Assembly: GCA_949282305.1 (NCBI GenBank)
Contig: CASDPB010000013.1
Span: forward strand, 62,001 to 126,000
Source: an uncultured Lentisphaeria bacterium
GTDB lineage: Bacteria > Verrucomicrobiota > Lentisphaeria > Victivallales > UBA1829
Reading direction: 5' to 3'
DNA length: 64,000 bases
The notes under the pieces: model-generated
What the model saw: only the letters and a program-made list of their open reading frames with translations
What the model was told of the DNA's origin: nothing
Database searches by the model: none
In this document: positions 33,593-42,411 of the stretch, piece by piece
Layout of the letters: each line of letters begins with the position of its first letter
Position numbering within the stretch: the stretch's first letter is position 1
Translations under genes and position numbers: made by a program

Positions 33593-34656
33593 TGGTCCGC
33601 CTCCTTTCTTTCGGAATCGCAGAAGAAGTCGTTCATGCGGAGAGAGTAGCCGCGAATCTGCGCTTTATCCCATGCGTCATCCACAATATAATTGACGATA
33701 TAAATCTCCCCGTCTGCAAACTGAACCCAGCCGGAGTAGCCGAGATCCGATTTCGGGGAACGGTCGAAGTCGACCGGAAGGATTCTGGCGGAGGACTCGC
33801 CGCGGGTTTCCGCAAGGACCGACGCCCTGTCCGTGATTGCGGCGAAGAAGTTTTGAGTCCAGTTTCCGAGCCATCCCTTTCCCCCCTGGAGAAAACGGTA
33901 GGTGATCAGAATTTTCCCGTCATTCAGCATTCCCGCTGTCGGACGGTGGCATCCCGGAAGCGGGAAATCAATGATCTTCCCCCAGGTGTTGCCTCTGTCA
34001 TATGAAATCACTTTCTTGCAGTCATAACCGACGAGAGAGTTCTCCCGCAGGAAGGCGACGACCGTATTGCCGCCCAGAGGAAGCATGGAGACCTCGCACA
34101 AATTGAATTGCGGAGATTCTGCCACGGTAATGCGTCTGCTCCAGCTTTCCCCACCGTCGTCGGAGTAGTGCATGAACTGTGCCAGTCTGCCGTTGCTCCG
34201 GTAGTGTGCGGAAACGATCAGGCGTCCGCCGGGAAGTTCGATCAGTTTGTCCGGCACGATTCCGTTCATCGGCGTACTGAACGGCCCCTCCCATGTATTG
34301 CCCTCGTCTGCGGAAAAATAGAGGAGAACCTGTGCATTCTGCTCTTTTGACTCGTCGTTTTTGTGAAAGACCCTGTCGATCGTGATGACCAGCCGCCCAT
34401 CCGAGAGGCGGTTGATTCTTGCACAGTTGTAATAATAATCCTTTCCGGCGGTGCCTTCCGTCAACGGGTGTTTCGGCGTCCATGTGCGTCCGCGATCCGT
34501 GGATTCCGTGAGCATGACCCGTGTATAGGAGCGATTGCCGTGGTGCGTGCATTCGCTGAAAACACAGACCATCTTTTCCGGATTCGCAAGCACGACGTCG
34601 GGCCATGCTTCGTAAATATCCGGATCGTTGCTGACCGTGAATTTCTGAATTGCCAT
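33580..34656 (-). CDS. Sialidase-superfamily (BNR/Asp-box) protein, probably cytosolic
   Basis: A 358-residue six-bladed beta-propeller protein. Four Asp-box repeats are visible: STDRGRTW, SADEGNTW, SDDGGESW and SYDRGNTW. No signal peptide is present, so it should stay in the cytoplasm. The N-terminus has YEAWPDVV where classical GH33 sialidases carry a F/YRIP motif with an active-site Arg, so true exo-sialidase activity is uncertain. The coupling to a NAL-like aldolase favours a sialic-acid or ulosonate glycoside as substrate. It is the first gene of the minus-strand cluster and faces a divergent AraC gene. Confidence 0.8.
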   Translation of the reverse strand: MAIQKFTVSNDPDIYEAWPDVVLANPEKMVCVFSECTHHGNRSYTRVMLTESTDRGRTWTPKHPLTEGTAGKDYYYNCARINRLSDGRLVITIDRVFHKNDESKEQNAQVLLYFSADEGNTWEGPFSTPMNGIVPDKLIELPGGRLIVSAHYRSNGRLAQFMHYSDDGGESWSRRITVAESPQFNLCEVSMLPLGGNTVVAFLRENSLVGYDCKKVISYDRGNTWGKIIDFPLPGCHRPTAGMLNDGKILITYRFLQGGKGWLGNWTQNFFAAITDRASVLAETRGESSARILPVDFDRSPKSDLGYSGWVQFADGEIYIVNYIVDDAWDKAQIRGYSLRMNDFFCDSERKEADQCVS

Positions 34657-34684
34657 AAAATATCCTTTTCTGTGTTTATGTTTA

Positions 34685-34713
34685 ATTATAATTCATACCG
34701 GGGAGTGCGGCAA
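34685..34713 (-). promoter_or_regulatory. Promoter of the sialidase/nanA/pseudopilin cluster
   Basis: Minus strand: TTGCCG (34713-34708), 17-nt spacer, TATAAT (34690-34685). AAGGA precedes the ATG at 34656. Confidence 0.65.
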
Positions 34714-34756
34714 TAAGAAAATCCAAAGAAAAATAATACTTTTTTAACAAAGTAGT

Positions 34757-34784
34757 TTGTTTCCTTGAAAAAGACGGCTATTAT
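34757..34784 (+). promoter_or_regulatory. Promoter of the divergent AraC gene
   Basis: TTGTTT (34757-34762), 16-nt spacer, TATTAT (34779-34784). The two divergent promoters are about 45 bases apart, so one regulator site between them could control both. Confidence 0.6.
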
Positions 34785-34805
34785 AAGAGGAAGACGGAGG
34801 GCACA

Positions 34806-35645
34806 ATGCAGGTCAGCAGAGAGAAAATGATTGATTTTCTATCGGAAGCCGGAGAGATTGAACTGAAGAACCTTTATTTCGGCAATCCTTACCCCCTGCC
34901 TCCTCCGGCTTTCCATCTGTATTATCCCCCATCCAGGATCATTATGCCGCTGAGCGGAGAAAAGCATATTGTATTCGCTTCGCACGAGCAATGGAATAAT
35001 ATTATTTTCACAAGCGGCGATGTGATTGTGACACAGCCTTACGGCTGGACGAAAGAGATATGGGACATGCCGCACCGGATGATTTCAATCGTATTTCACG
35101 AGGATTATATCCGGGTTTTGTATATTGCACACAACGGAAAACCGCCGGATCAGAACGGACCGGATGTCTATTATCACACAAAGTATCCTTTGAATCAGGA
35201 GGGAAAACTGACTCTTGCCGCGTTGCTGAGTGCGGAAAAGGATCATCCGTCTGCGCGGCTCAATTTCCGTGCATTGCTGGAAATCGTGAAAGAGGCGTTG
35301 CAGGACAATACCTACCATCTTTCTCCGCATGAAATGCAGTGGGGACGGGTTCACGAGGCGCTTCAAAGCAACTTCCAGAATGCGATTGTCCGCGAAGATA
35401 TTGCGGAAATTGCCAAAGTCCATCCCGCCCAGGTTTCCCGTCTGATCCGGCAATACCGCGGGCAGACATTCAGCGGGTATTTAAATGAAATGCGCCTGGA
35501 TTATGCCGTTGAACTGATGAAAAACGATACCGTGACGATTGAGGAAATCGCCCGGAGAAGCGGATTCAACTATACCAGTTATTTCATCCGGGTGTTCCGC
35601 AGACGTTTCAACATGTCGCCTGCGGAACACCGGAAAAAGAGATGA
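34806..35645 (+). CDS. AraC family transcriptional regulator
   Basis: A 279-residue regulator. The N-terminal cupin-like half contains YPPSRIIMPLSGEKH and GDVIVTQPYGWTKE. The C-terminal AraC domain has IAEIAKVHPAQVSRLIRQYRG as the first helix-turn-helix and IEEIARRSGFNYTSYFIRVFRRRF as the second, ending PAEHRKKR. GGAGG lies five bases before the ATG. It is transcribed away from the sialidase cluster and shares its intergenic region, so it is the likely activator of cluster A. Confidence 0.93.
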   Translation: MQVSREKMIDFLSEAGEIELKNLYFGNPYPLPPPAFHLYYPPSRIIMPLSGEKHIVFASHEQWNNIIFTSGDVIVTQPYGWTKEIWDMPHRMISIVFHEDYIRVLYIAHNGKPPDQNGPDVYYHTKYPLNQEGKLTLAALLSAEKDHPSARLNFRALLEIVKEALQDNTYHLSPHEMQWGRVHEALQSNFQNAIVREDIAEIAKVHPAQVSRLIRQYRGQTFSGYLNEMRLDYAVELMKNDTVTIEEIARRSGFNYTSYFIRVFRRRFNMSPAEHRKKR

Positions 35646-35658
35646 TGCGCTTTTCCGG

Positions 35659-38508
35659 TTATTTGACCTTTTCCAGCCGGACATCATCGAACCACGCATC
35701 GCCCTGCGCGTTCCAGATCCAGAGTCCGAGAACCGGAACTGCATCCTTGCCGGTATCGGGCGGCGTCACGAATTCAAAGGTCAGCCTGTGCCACGGATGT
35801 GTTCCCGCAAGCTGGGTGTCCGGAAATGCCTTTCCCTTGACTTTCGTAAAGTAAAGGAATGCCCCCGCCCCTCCCGGAGACTGCAGGTTCTCCGTTTTGA
35901 TGAAGTAGGAGAGACGGTATTTCGTGCCGGGCTCCAATGCCGGGATCCTCTGCGCTGCGTTCATCCGTTTTCCCCGGATGTTTTTCAGATGCAGACTTTT
36001 CCCGCCGGTAATGAAAATCCTGCCGTCCAGTTCAATTTTCTGTCCTTTTTCCGGATCGTCGCTGGTCCAGAGAAGCCATTTCCCCGCCTGATAGTGTCCT
36101 TTGCGCTCCACCTGGAAATCCGGATCGTCGATCACGTTGACGCGGGGCTGCTTTTTCAGCATGAGTCTGCCGTAACGTTCCAGCGCGTGAAAACTTCTTC
36201 CGGGGAGCGGACTCCACTGATAGTAGATTTCTTTAGGGGGAGCGCCGTTCAGTGCGCGATGCCGCGCGAAATTGACCGGGAAACCTTCCTTGTCATAATT
36301 GCCCAATGCGCTCCACGGCACCTTGACGACCGCTTCCCATGCGCCGGCAAGTTTCTTCGTCCGGACTTCCGCTCCGCTGTTCCATTTCAGGTCGTGGGGC
36401 GCATTCACCTGGTTGGAGTAGTCCGCCAGCGCTCCGTTGGCATTGACGATCAGATGATAATAGTTCTTTCTGTCTCCGGAGGGATTCAGAAACAGTTCGA
36501 CGCAGGAGTCCTCGAAAGTCAGCGGCGCATCTTTGCCATGCTGGACCGCCCTGATGTCCGCCATGCGCGGTTCTTCGCACAGGAACGTGAAAATCAGGTG
36601 ATCCCGGTTCCCGTCAATCCTTACAGCGGTAGATACTTCGTTGACGTCGCCCTTGTAAGCGCGCAGATACACTGTTCCGGGAAGATCGACTTTCCAACTG
36701 TCCAGCGAATTCTGCGATTTGCGGAATTTTTCCGCAGCGGCAAGGACCGGCTCCAACATGTTTTTCTTCATGAAGCGGATTCGTTTCAACGCATCGGCAT
36801 CCTTTCCGGCGGCGGCTTCCGCATTTTTGAACAACCGTTCAAATTCCTTGAGCTTTTCCGGAGAATAGATCTTTGTCCATATCTCAATATCGATCGGGAG
36901 GGTCGTCACGGGACCGAGCGCGGTATCTACGGTATTTCCGGCAATCCGGTTCACCCAGAGCGCTTCCAGTTCATCATAGAACTTTTTCATCATGGGAGCG
37001 CCTTTGCCGAACATGACGCGGTAATGATCATCCAGAACCGCATTCAGATCGGTGTCTGTGTTCCAGGTTGCCTTCGCAAAGATGTAATAGTTCAGATAAT
37101 TGAAGATATAGTAATCCGTTTCGGATTCAATGAACGCACCGAAAAGCCAGTCCCTGCGGTCCTGGAAATATTTTCCCATGTGATGATGCATCAGCGCGGG
37201 AATTCCGGGCATTGCCTTATTGCCGTATTTGCCGGGATAGGTCCACAGCGAAACCTTACTTTTGAGTTTGCCGACCCATGCCTTGATCTTTTCGTCATCG
37301 GCTTTCTGGTCGTTTTTGCCGGGACCCGTCACCGCCACCTGAACGGCGACGTTCTGCGGAATGTCGCACTTCGGAATCCTGTCATACGGCAGGTAAGCCA
37401 TTTGAGTGATGATTCCGGGAATTCCCTCCTTTTTCAGACGGTTTGCAATATCCGCCGTGAACTGCCACATGAAATCGCTCACCGCCTGCCTGTTTTCCTT
37501 GTATGCCCTGTCGCGTCCGGGAGGGGAGACCCTGCGGCACTTTTCGCATCCGCACCAGTAAAGCCAGTCCTGCGTCATGAGGGAGAAATATCCGGGGCGC
37601 ACCGCATTGAAATCCCAGTGTTTGAGTCCGCGCGACTGAGCGGAGCCTCCGGACAGGTAAGTCCTGGCGTCCTGATAGATTTCCTCGCGGATTCCGCTGT
37701 TGAAGCAGAGATGCCCCGTATGTACAAGTTTTTCGTCATTGTAACGTTTCCCGTCCGGCATCAGCGCGAAGTATTCGGGATGATCCTTGAACCGCCTGAG
37801 ATAATCCATGTGCGCGAGTCCGTGACCGAACGGAATGATATTTTCAGTCATGCGCAGACGCAGAAGATTCAGGTTGATTCCTTTGACGCCGCCATAACTG
37901 CCGTCTCCCTCATACCATTTGCCGTCATAGTGCAGGAAACGGCGGTCTACGAAATCGGGTCGCTCCAGAATGTCAATGACCGGAGGAAGCATCAGAGCGC
38001 CTTTCGGCGGAATGATCGTTCCCATTTCGCCGGGGAAGAAGAAACGGGCGTCCGCAAAACGTTCGAGGAAATCATAGACGGCGCTCAGTGTGCCGCGCCG
38101 ATAGCACTGTGCCCATCTGTTCTGCGCTGGGGCGTCTGTGGCGGAATCTTTTCCCGCGAGATAGACCCGATTGCCGTCGCGTTTGATGAAATACCCCTGT
38201 TCGGGAAGGTCGGACACCTTGATACCGGCTTTCACGGCATAGTCATTGTCGCCGAGGATCAGAGAAAAACTGTCCGCACCGGGCGTTTTCACAACAGGCG
38301 GTTTCCGACCCATCGCTTTTTCCAGAAAGGTCTGAAGTTCCGAAGCGGCGAATTTCAGAAGGGGCGTTTCCTCCGGCAGGACAATTTCCAGTTTTTCCGC
38401 TTTGGCGGGGGTGCCGCTGACTTTGACGATTCTTTCGCCCTGTTCAAAATGCACGGCGGCAACAAACCATGCGCAGAAACAGAGGAATAAAGTTGCGAGA
38501 TGCTTCAT
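35659..38508 (-). CDS. Secreted DUF4838 glycan-active protein with C-terminal binding modules
   Basis: A 949-residue secreted protein. The signal peptide is MKHLATLFLCFCAWFVAA. Residues about 35-150 resemble the N-terminal domain of GH67/GH20-type enzymes (FAASELQTFLEKAMGRKPP). Residues about 180-480 match DUF4838, with WCGCEKCRRVSPPGRDRAY typical of the family. Residues about 600-780 look like a CBM9-type module (CVELFLNPSGDRKNYYHLIV). The last ~140 residues form a CBM4/9-like sandwich ending WFDDVRLEKVK, shared with the fragment at 2-286. The substrate is unknown; an alpha-glucuronidase or hexosaminidase-like role is conceivable. It is the last gene of cluster B. Confidence 0.85.
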   Translation of the reverse strand: MKHLATLFLCFCAWFVAAVHFEQGERIVKVSGTPAKAEKLEIVLPEETPLLKFAASELQTFLEKAMGRKPPVVKTPGADSFSLILGDNDYAVKAGIKVSDLPEQGYFIKRDGNRVYLAGKDSATDAPAQNRWAQCYRRGTLSAVYDFLERFADARFFFPGEMGTIIPPKGALMLPPVIDILERPDFVDRRFLHYDGKWYEGDGSYGGVKGINLNLLRLRMTENIIPFGHGLAHMDYLRRFKDHPEYFALMPDGKRYNDEKLVHTGHLCFNSGIREEIYQDARTYLSGGSAQSRGLKHWDFNAVRPGYFSLMTQDWLYWCGCEKCRRVSPPGRDRAYKENRQAVSDFMWQFTADIANRLKKEGIPGIITQMAYLPYDRIPKCDIPQNVAVQVAVTGPGKNDQKADDEKIKAWVGKLKSKVSLWTYPGKYGNKAMPGIPALMHHHMGKYFQDRRDWLFGAFIESETDYYIFNYLNYYIFAKATWNTDTDLNAVLDDHYRVMFGKGAPMMKKFYDELEALWVNRIAGNTVDTALGPVTTLPIDIEIWTKIYSPEKLKEFERLFKNAEAAAGKDADALKRIRFMKKNMLEPVLAAAEKFRKSQNSLDSWKVDLPGTVYLRAYKGDVNEVSTAVRIDGNRDHLIFTFLCEEPRMADIRAVQHGKDAPLTFEDSCVELFLNPSGDRKNYYHLIVNANGALADYSNQVNAPHDLKWNSGAEVRTKKLAGAWEAVVKVPWSALGNYDKEGFPVNFARHRALNGAPPKEIYYQWSPLPGRSFHALERYGRLMLKKQPRVNVIDDPDFQVERKGHYQAGKWLLWTSDDPEKGQKIELDGRIFITGGKSLHLKNIRGKRMNAAQRIPALEPGTKYRLSYFIKTENLQSPGGAGAFLYFTKVKGKAFPDTQLAGTHPWHRLTFEFVTPPDTGKDAVPVLGLWIWNAQGDAWFDDVRLEKVK

Positions 38509-38523
38509 CGGAGTTTCCTGCCG

Positions 38524-39084
38524 TTATTTTTTCTTTTCGATTTTTTCCGTCATTGTTTTAATGCGGTTCAGCATCCATTCTGCTTTGCTGCGCTTATTTG
38601 CCTGAAACTTCTGAATGAATTCTCCGGCAAGCGCCGGATCATTCAGCTGATTCAGACTGAAAGCCGCTCCGGCATAAAGATAATACGGCTCAAAGTCCTC
38701 CTGAACCGCAATGATCTTTCGCAGTTCCGCCGCTGCTTCCGCCGTTTTTTTCTGTGCGGTGAGAACCCGTGCGTTCAGCAGATACAGCGAGATTGCCTGT
38801 TCCTGGTTCAATGACAATGCCTGAAGCGAGGCGATTTGCTTTGCGGCTTCCTCCGGTTTCTGTGTTTTGAGGTGAATGTTTGCCGCCATGGCAAAGACTC
38901 TGTATTTCTGCCAGTCTGCCTGTGACAGTTCCGCCGCTTTCTGCAGAGCCGCCAGAGCTTCCGGGTTTTTATTCTCTTTTTCCAGACGCTGCGCATCCTT
39001 GTAGGCGGCATTGAAATTTTCATAGGCGCCAAGTCCGAGACAGAGGGCAAAAGCGACTGCGGTCATAAGATTTCCTGTTTTCAT
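38524..39084 (-). CDS. Small secreted TPR protein
   Basis: A 186-residue protein with a signal peptide (MTAVAFALCLGLGAYE). Helical tetratricopeptide-like repeats cover most of the mature part: YKDAQRLEKENKNPEALAAL, VFAMAANIHLKTQKPEEAA, NARVLTAQKKTAEAAAEL. It probably mediates protein contacts in the periplasm. AAAGGA precedes the ATG. It lies between the SGNH hydrolase and the DUF4838 gene with gaps of 16 and 15 bases, so all three are made together. No enzymatic motif is present. Confidence 0.8.
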   Translation of the reverse strand: MKTGNLMTAVAFALCLGLGAYENFNAAYKDAQRLEKENKNPEALAALQKAAELSQADWQKYRVFAMAANIHLKTQKPEEAAKQIASLQALSLNQEQAISLYLLNARVLTAQKKTAEAAAELRKIIAVQEDFEPYYLYAGAAFSLNQLNDPALAGEFIQKFQANKRSKAEWMLNRIKTMTEKIEKKK

Positions 39085-39100
39085 GTGAGAGTCCTTTCCT

Positions 39101-40177
39101 TTATTTTGTTTCTATGATTTTTGCATTGATCCATGCACTCATGGCGTCTCCGATCTGGCGGTATCCGGCAGGAGTCGGATGGCGTGCGTTGGACTGTCTG
39201 ACAACCCGTAATGAATTTCCCTGGCTGGCGGGTTCGGATACTGTGGGGAAATTGTGTTCGCCGTCAATGTTGAGGTAGATCGGGATCACGGAGAGCCTGT
39301 TGTCTCCGGTGTTTTCAAATTTTTTCATCAGACTTTCAATCAGCATGCGGTGATTGATCCTGAACTGGCGGGCACTCAGCAGACATCCATAGTTTGCGCC
39401 GAATGCGTCCTGACCGGCTCCCTGATAGGTGAGCCCTACTCCGATGATGGCTTCCGGAGCCGACCTGCGCAGGTCGGAAATCAGCTTTTCCGCATTGCCG
39501 AGGATTGCGGCAAGTTTCTCTTCCGAAGCATTGTATCCCATTCCGAAGGCGTCGTTTCCGCCGAGTGTGATCGTGATGATGTCCGGCGCCTTCCCGTTGC
39601 ATTTCCGGTCGATATACTGTTTGAAATCCAGCTTTCCTTCCCGGACAAAAGGACTTCCGGCGTTTCGGGTGAACATGGCATAAGACCAGCCGCCGTATCC
39701 TTCCGTGACGACTCCCGGCGCATAATCTGCCCGTCTTACGGTGCCGGTGAGAGTGATTCCCGCGTCCTTCATCAGTTCCAGTATCCGGGCGGGATAGATT
39801 CCCGCGGCGGTTTCGCTGGAACCGATCAGAAGAAGCGTCTTCTCGTTCTTTCCGGCTTTCGGCAGGACGACAATTCTCGTTTTGCCTGTCCCCGCAAGCC
39901 CGGTGTCGTCATAGACATTCAGGCGAAGTTCAAACTCCCCGCAGTCTTTTTCCGTCGGCGTAAAACGCCAGCGTCCGGTGTCATTGCGCCCTTTGGGTGC
40001 CCGCACCTCAAAAAAATAGTTCGCAGGATTGACAACATCTGCGAGACTGGCAAAATAGATATTGCATTCCACACCCGGCATGGCATAGATCTTTTCCGGC
40101 AGGGTGAGCCGCAGACGTTCCGCCGCGCAAAGGGATAAAATGGAAAAACCGATCATCAGAACCGCCAGGTGTTTCAT
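39101..40177 (-). CDS. Secreted SGNH/GDSL hydrolase
   Basis: A 358-residue secreted esterase. The signal peptide is about residues 1-19 (LAVLMIGFSILSLCAAE). An N-terminal beta-sandwich of ~110 residues precedes the hydrolase domain. Block I is LLLIGSSETA with the catalytic Ser, block III is ITLGGNDAFGM, and the Asp/His pair appears as ARHPTPAGYRQIGDAM. A plausible role is removing acetyl or other acyl groups from a polysaccharide before DUF4838 acts on it; this is inference from the operon. Confidence 0.85.
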   Translation of the reverse strand: MKHLAVLMIGFSILSLCAAERLRLTLPEKIYAMPGVECNIYFASLADVVNPANYFFEVRAPKGRNDTGRWRFTPTEKDCGEFELRLNVYDDTGLAGTGKTRIVVLPKAGKNEKTLLLIGSSETAAGIYPARILELMKDAGITLTGTVRRADYAPGVVTEGYGGWSYAMFTRNAGSPFVREGKLDFKQYIDRKCNGKAPDIITITLGGNDAFGMGYNASEEKLAAILGNAEKLISDLRRSAPEAIIGVGLTYQGAGQDAFGANYGCLLSARQFRINHRMLIESLMKKFENTGDNRLSVIPIYLNIDGEHNFPTVSEPASQGNSLRVVRQSNARHPTPAGYRQIGDAMSAWINAKIIETK

Positions 40178-40240
40178 CTTGCATTTCCTTTTTTCTTATT
40201 GTCGAATTGTGATAAATTGAAACATTCCACATGGAACGTG

Positions 40241-40918
40241 TCATTCAAACAGCCAGAAAATCTGCCGGTCGCCGTAGTAATAATTTTCGGCTGTCGGAAC
40301 AGCCCTGATCGGAAGCCATTCCACATGAGTGTCCACGAACAGCACGTTTGCGCCGTTGGAATGCGGGAATCCGATTTTATAAGTGCTGTTCGCCGGCCAG
40401 AGAGAAAGAAGCTGTGCATCGTTCCGGGCGGAACATTCACTGACGAGCATTGTTCTGGAAGGACGCCTGAATTTTGAGAGAACGGCCCGTTCGCTTGCCA
40501 GGTAAATGTGGTAGTTCAGACCGTAGCAGTAAACGATGCTCCCGATGCTGGGAGTGTAACTCGGACAGCAGAGCTTTGAACGCTGTCCCCGTTCATAGAT
40601 CACGCCGATATTCTTTTCATAGGCTGCGGTCTGGGCTCCCAGGTATGATGACAGAAAACCGTTTTTCCCGCCGCCGAAAAAGTATTTCTCTTCTTCTACA
40701 GGCGTTGCATTGTTTCTGTAAGGCGGAATGTATTCCCTGTTGTCCGCGGTGTACATTGTCACGGCTTTTCCGATTTGCGAGAGCGTTGAAGTGCAGGATA
40801 TTCTGCGTGCGGACTCCCGCGCCCTGCTCAATGCCGGCAGAAGCATTCCTGCAAGAACCGCGATGATCGAGATTACTATGAGAAGCTCGATAAGAGTGAA
40901 TCTGCGGAAATGGTTCAT
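40241..40918 (-). CDS. Prepilin-type H-X9-DG-like protein
   Basis: A 225-residue pseudopilin. A short basic leader (MNHFRR) is followed by the canonical [19 protein letters not shown] helix and [26 protein letters not shown] is the usual Cys/IG box. The C-terminal motif is H-X9-D but with Thr instead of Gly ([13 protein letters not shown]). AGGAAAGGGA precedes the ATG, which is only three bases after the regulator's stop. It lacks the long insert of the other copies. Prepilin peptidase should cleave before Phe7. Confidence 0.9.
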   Translation of the reverse strand: MNHFRRFTLIELLIVISIIAVLAGMLLPALSRARESARRISCTSTLSQIGKAVTMYTADNREYIPPYRNNATPVEEEKYFFGGGKNGFLSSYLGAQTAAYEKNIGVIYERGQRSKLCCPSYTPSIGSIVYCYGLNYHIYLASERAVLSKFRRPSRTMLVSECSARNDAQLLSLWPANSTYKIGFPHSNGANVLFVDTHVEWLPIRAVPTAENYYYGDRQIFWLFE

Positions 40919-40921
40919 AAC

Positions 40922-42052
40922 CTATTTCCCTTTCCTGTTTTTTCTGTTTAGCGGTTTCATGCTTTCGCGTATGACCAGTTCGTACGGAGAGAAATCAACC
41001 AGTTCAGATTCTTTCATCTTCTGCCATGCGGGGGGAATCGTCAGCAGACGGTCCACGGCGTTTCTGCCGATCTGGAGGTAATTGAAGTCGATGGTGGAGA
41101 GTCCCGGCGTCAGGAATTTGCCTCCGGGGAATCCGCAGAATCCCATGATTGAAACATCCTCCGGCACCCGGAGAGAATACCGCTTCAAGGCTTTCATCGC
41201 CATGATGGCATAGAAGTCTGAAAAACAGATGATCGCAGTGAACTTCTTCTTCAGATTCAGCAGTGCCGATACCGCCCCGGCGATTTTTTCCTCGTCATAT
41301 TGTGTGCGCCGGAAGAGTTCCGGATCGGGATCTGCGCCGGTGTCTTCGAGCATCTTCAGATATTCCTCTTCGGAATAGCCGCGTATCGCATCGTAGTAGG
41401 AATCCGCACCCAGTGTCATGATTTCCGTATGCCCCATCTTCACCATGGCCGCCACGGCATCCCGGAACGCCTTGCGCTCGTCCACAACGTTCATGGGAAA
41501 GGGCATCTGCCGGAACCAGTAAAGGCAGCTGTGGGGGAACAGGACGGGAGTATGAATATTGCGCAATACCTCCAGTTCTTCGGCTTCGACCCAGGAAAGA
41601 TAATCCATGTGGAGAATCCCCGTAAAATTCTCCTGTTCCAGGAAACGCCTGATCTGTTCTTTTGTCTGGCTTCTCAGAAACGTCGTGGAGATTTTCTCCA
41701 CCGTAATCGACAACTCCGCCGCTCTCTGTTCTATTCCCGGCAGAGTATAGTTCCAGGGCATGCTTATCATGGTCGATTCCGGCATCATGACAAGAATCCG
41801 TTTGCGTTTTTTCTGTTCCGCAACGAAAATTCCTTTTGCCCAGCGGCTGACAATGATGCCGCGGTCGCATCCCTCCTTGAGCGCCTGCCGCAGTGTCGTC
41901 CTGCTGACGCCGAGGTTTTTGGAGAGATCGCGTTCCGGCGGGATCGACGTTCCAGGCGGATAATCACGGCAGAACCTTTCGAGCCCCGAAACCAGCTGCC
42001 GGTAGATCGGAGTTCTGCTCTGCCTGTCGATTTTCAGATAGCCATAGATCAT
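40922..42052 (-). CDS. GntR-LacI hybrid transcriptional regulator
   Basis: A 376-residue regulator. The N-terminal 75 residues are a GntR winged helix (TPIYRQLVSGLERF, IPPERDLSKNLGVSRTTLRQAL). The rest is a LacI/ribose-binding-type sensor domain (ILVMMPESTMISMPW, FTAIICFSDFYAIMAMKAL, VPEDVSIMGFCGFPGG, LSTIDFNYLQIGRNAVD). This architecture is that of AraR-like sugar repressors. The sensor should bind a sugar released by cluster B enzymes. It is the first gene of cluster B and is preceded by operator-like repeats overlapping a consensus promoter, so it probably represses itself and the whole operon. Confidence 0.93.
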   Translation of the reverse strand: MIYGYLKIDRQSRTPIYRQLVSGLERFCRDYPPGTSIPPERDLSKNLGVSRTTLRQALKEGCDRGIIVSRWAKGIFVAEQKKRKRILVMMPESTMISMPWNYTLPGIEQRAAELSITVEKISTTFLRSQTKEQIRRFLEQENFTGILHMDYLSWVEAEELEVLRNIHTPVLFPHSCLYWFRQMPFPMNVVDERKAFRDAVAAMVKMGHTEIMTLGADSYYDAIRGYSEEEYLKMLEDTGADPDPELFRRTQYDEEKIAGAVSALLNLKKKFTAIICFSDFYAIMAMKALKRYSLRVPEDVSIMGFCGFPGGKFLTPGLSTIDFNYLQIGRNAVDRLLTIPPAWQKMKESELVDFSPYELVIRESMKPLNRKNRKGK

Positions 42053-42072
42053 CGGAATCCCGTTTTGATATG

Positions 42073-42095
42073 ATTAAAACCTTTAATACCATTAA
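42073..42095 (-). promoter_or_regulatory. Probable operator of the GntR-LacI regulator
   Basis: Overlapping inverted repeats ATTAAA-ACC-TTTAAT (42073-42087) and TTAAT-ACC-ATTAA (42083-42095). They lie directly downstream of the -10 box, where bound repressor would block initiation. Confidence 0.6.
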
Positions 42096-42122
42096 TTATA
42101 AATAAAAATGGAGGATTGTCAA
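42095..42122 (-). promoter_or_regulatory. Perfect consensus promoter of cluster B
   Basis: Minus strand: TTGACA (42122-42117), 16-nt spacer, TATAAT (42100-42095). Both hexamers are exact. Confidence 0.8.
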
Positions 42123-42411
42123 GAGGGGGAAGATAAAAAAACAGGTTTTTTTGGAAAATCTGTTTCATCTTGATGAAAAGCGGCAATGGAACTTTCCTGC
42201 GGAACACGGGCTGTCAATGGCAGTCAGACCCGCAGCGGAGAGCGCATGGAATCCACGTTCCTTTCCTTCGCCTGCCGCGGCGCATTCCACCGGACGGGAG
42301 AACCTGCCGTCCTGCTTTTTCCGGAAGACGGGACAAGCGGGATTTTCCGGAAAATAAACCGGTCTGCATTCCGGGATTCTTCCCGGAAGGAAAAGGCTGG
42401 ACACCGGGGTT
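42123..42411. other. Intergenic stretch without a convincing gene
   Basis: Together with the promoter region this makes 359 bases between the regulator and the EamA gene. Several short open frames exist on both strands without motifs, signal sequences or ribosome binding sites. I see no RNA gene. Confidence 0.5.

Noticed and set aside
35539-38490. 983-codon plus-strand frame opposite the DUF4838 gene
   Set aside because: It has no motifs, is rich in Arg/Phe/Pro typical of antisense frames, and lies fully over a well-supported gene.
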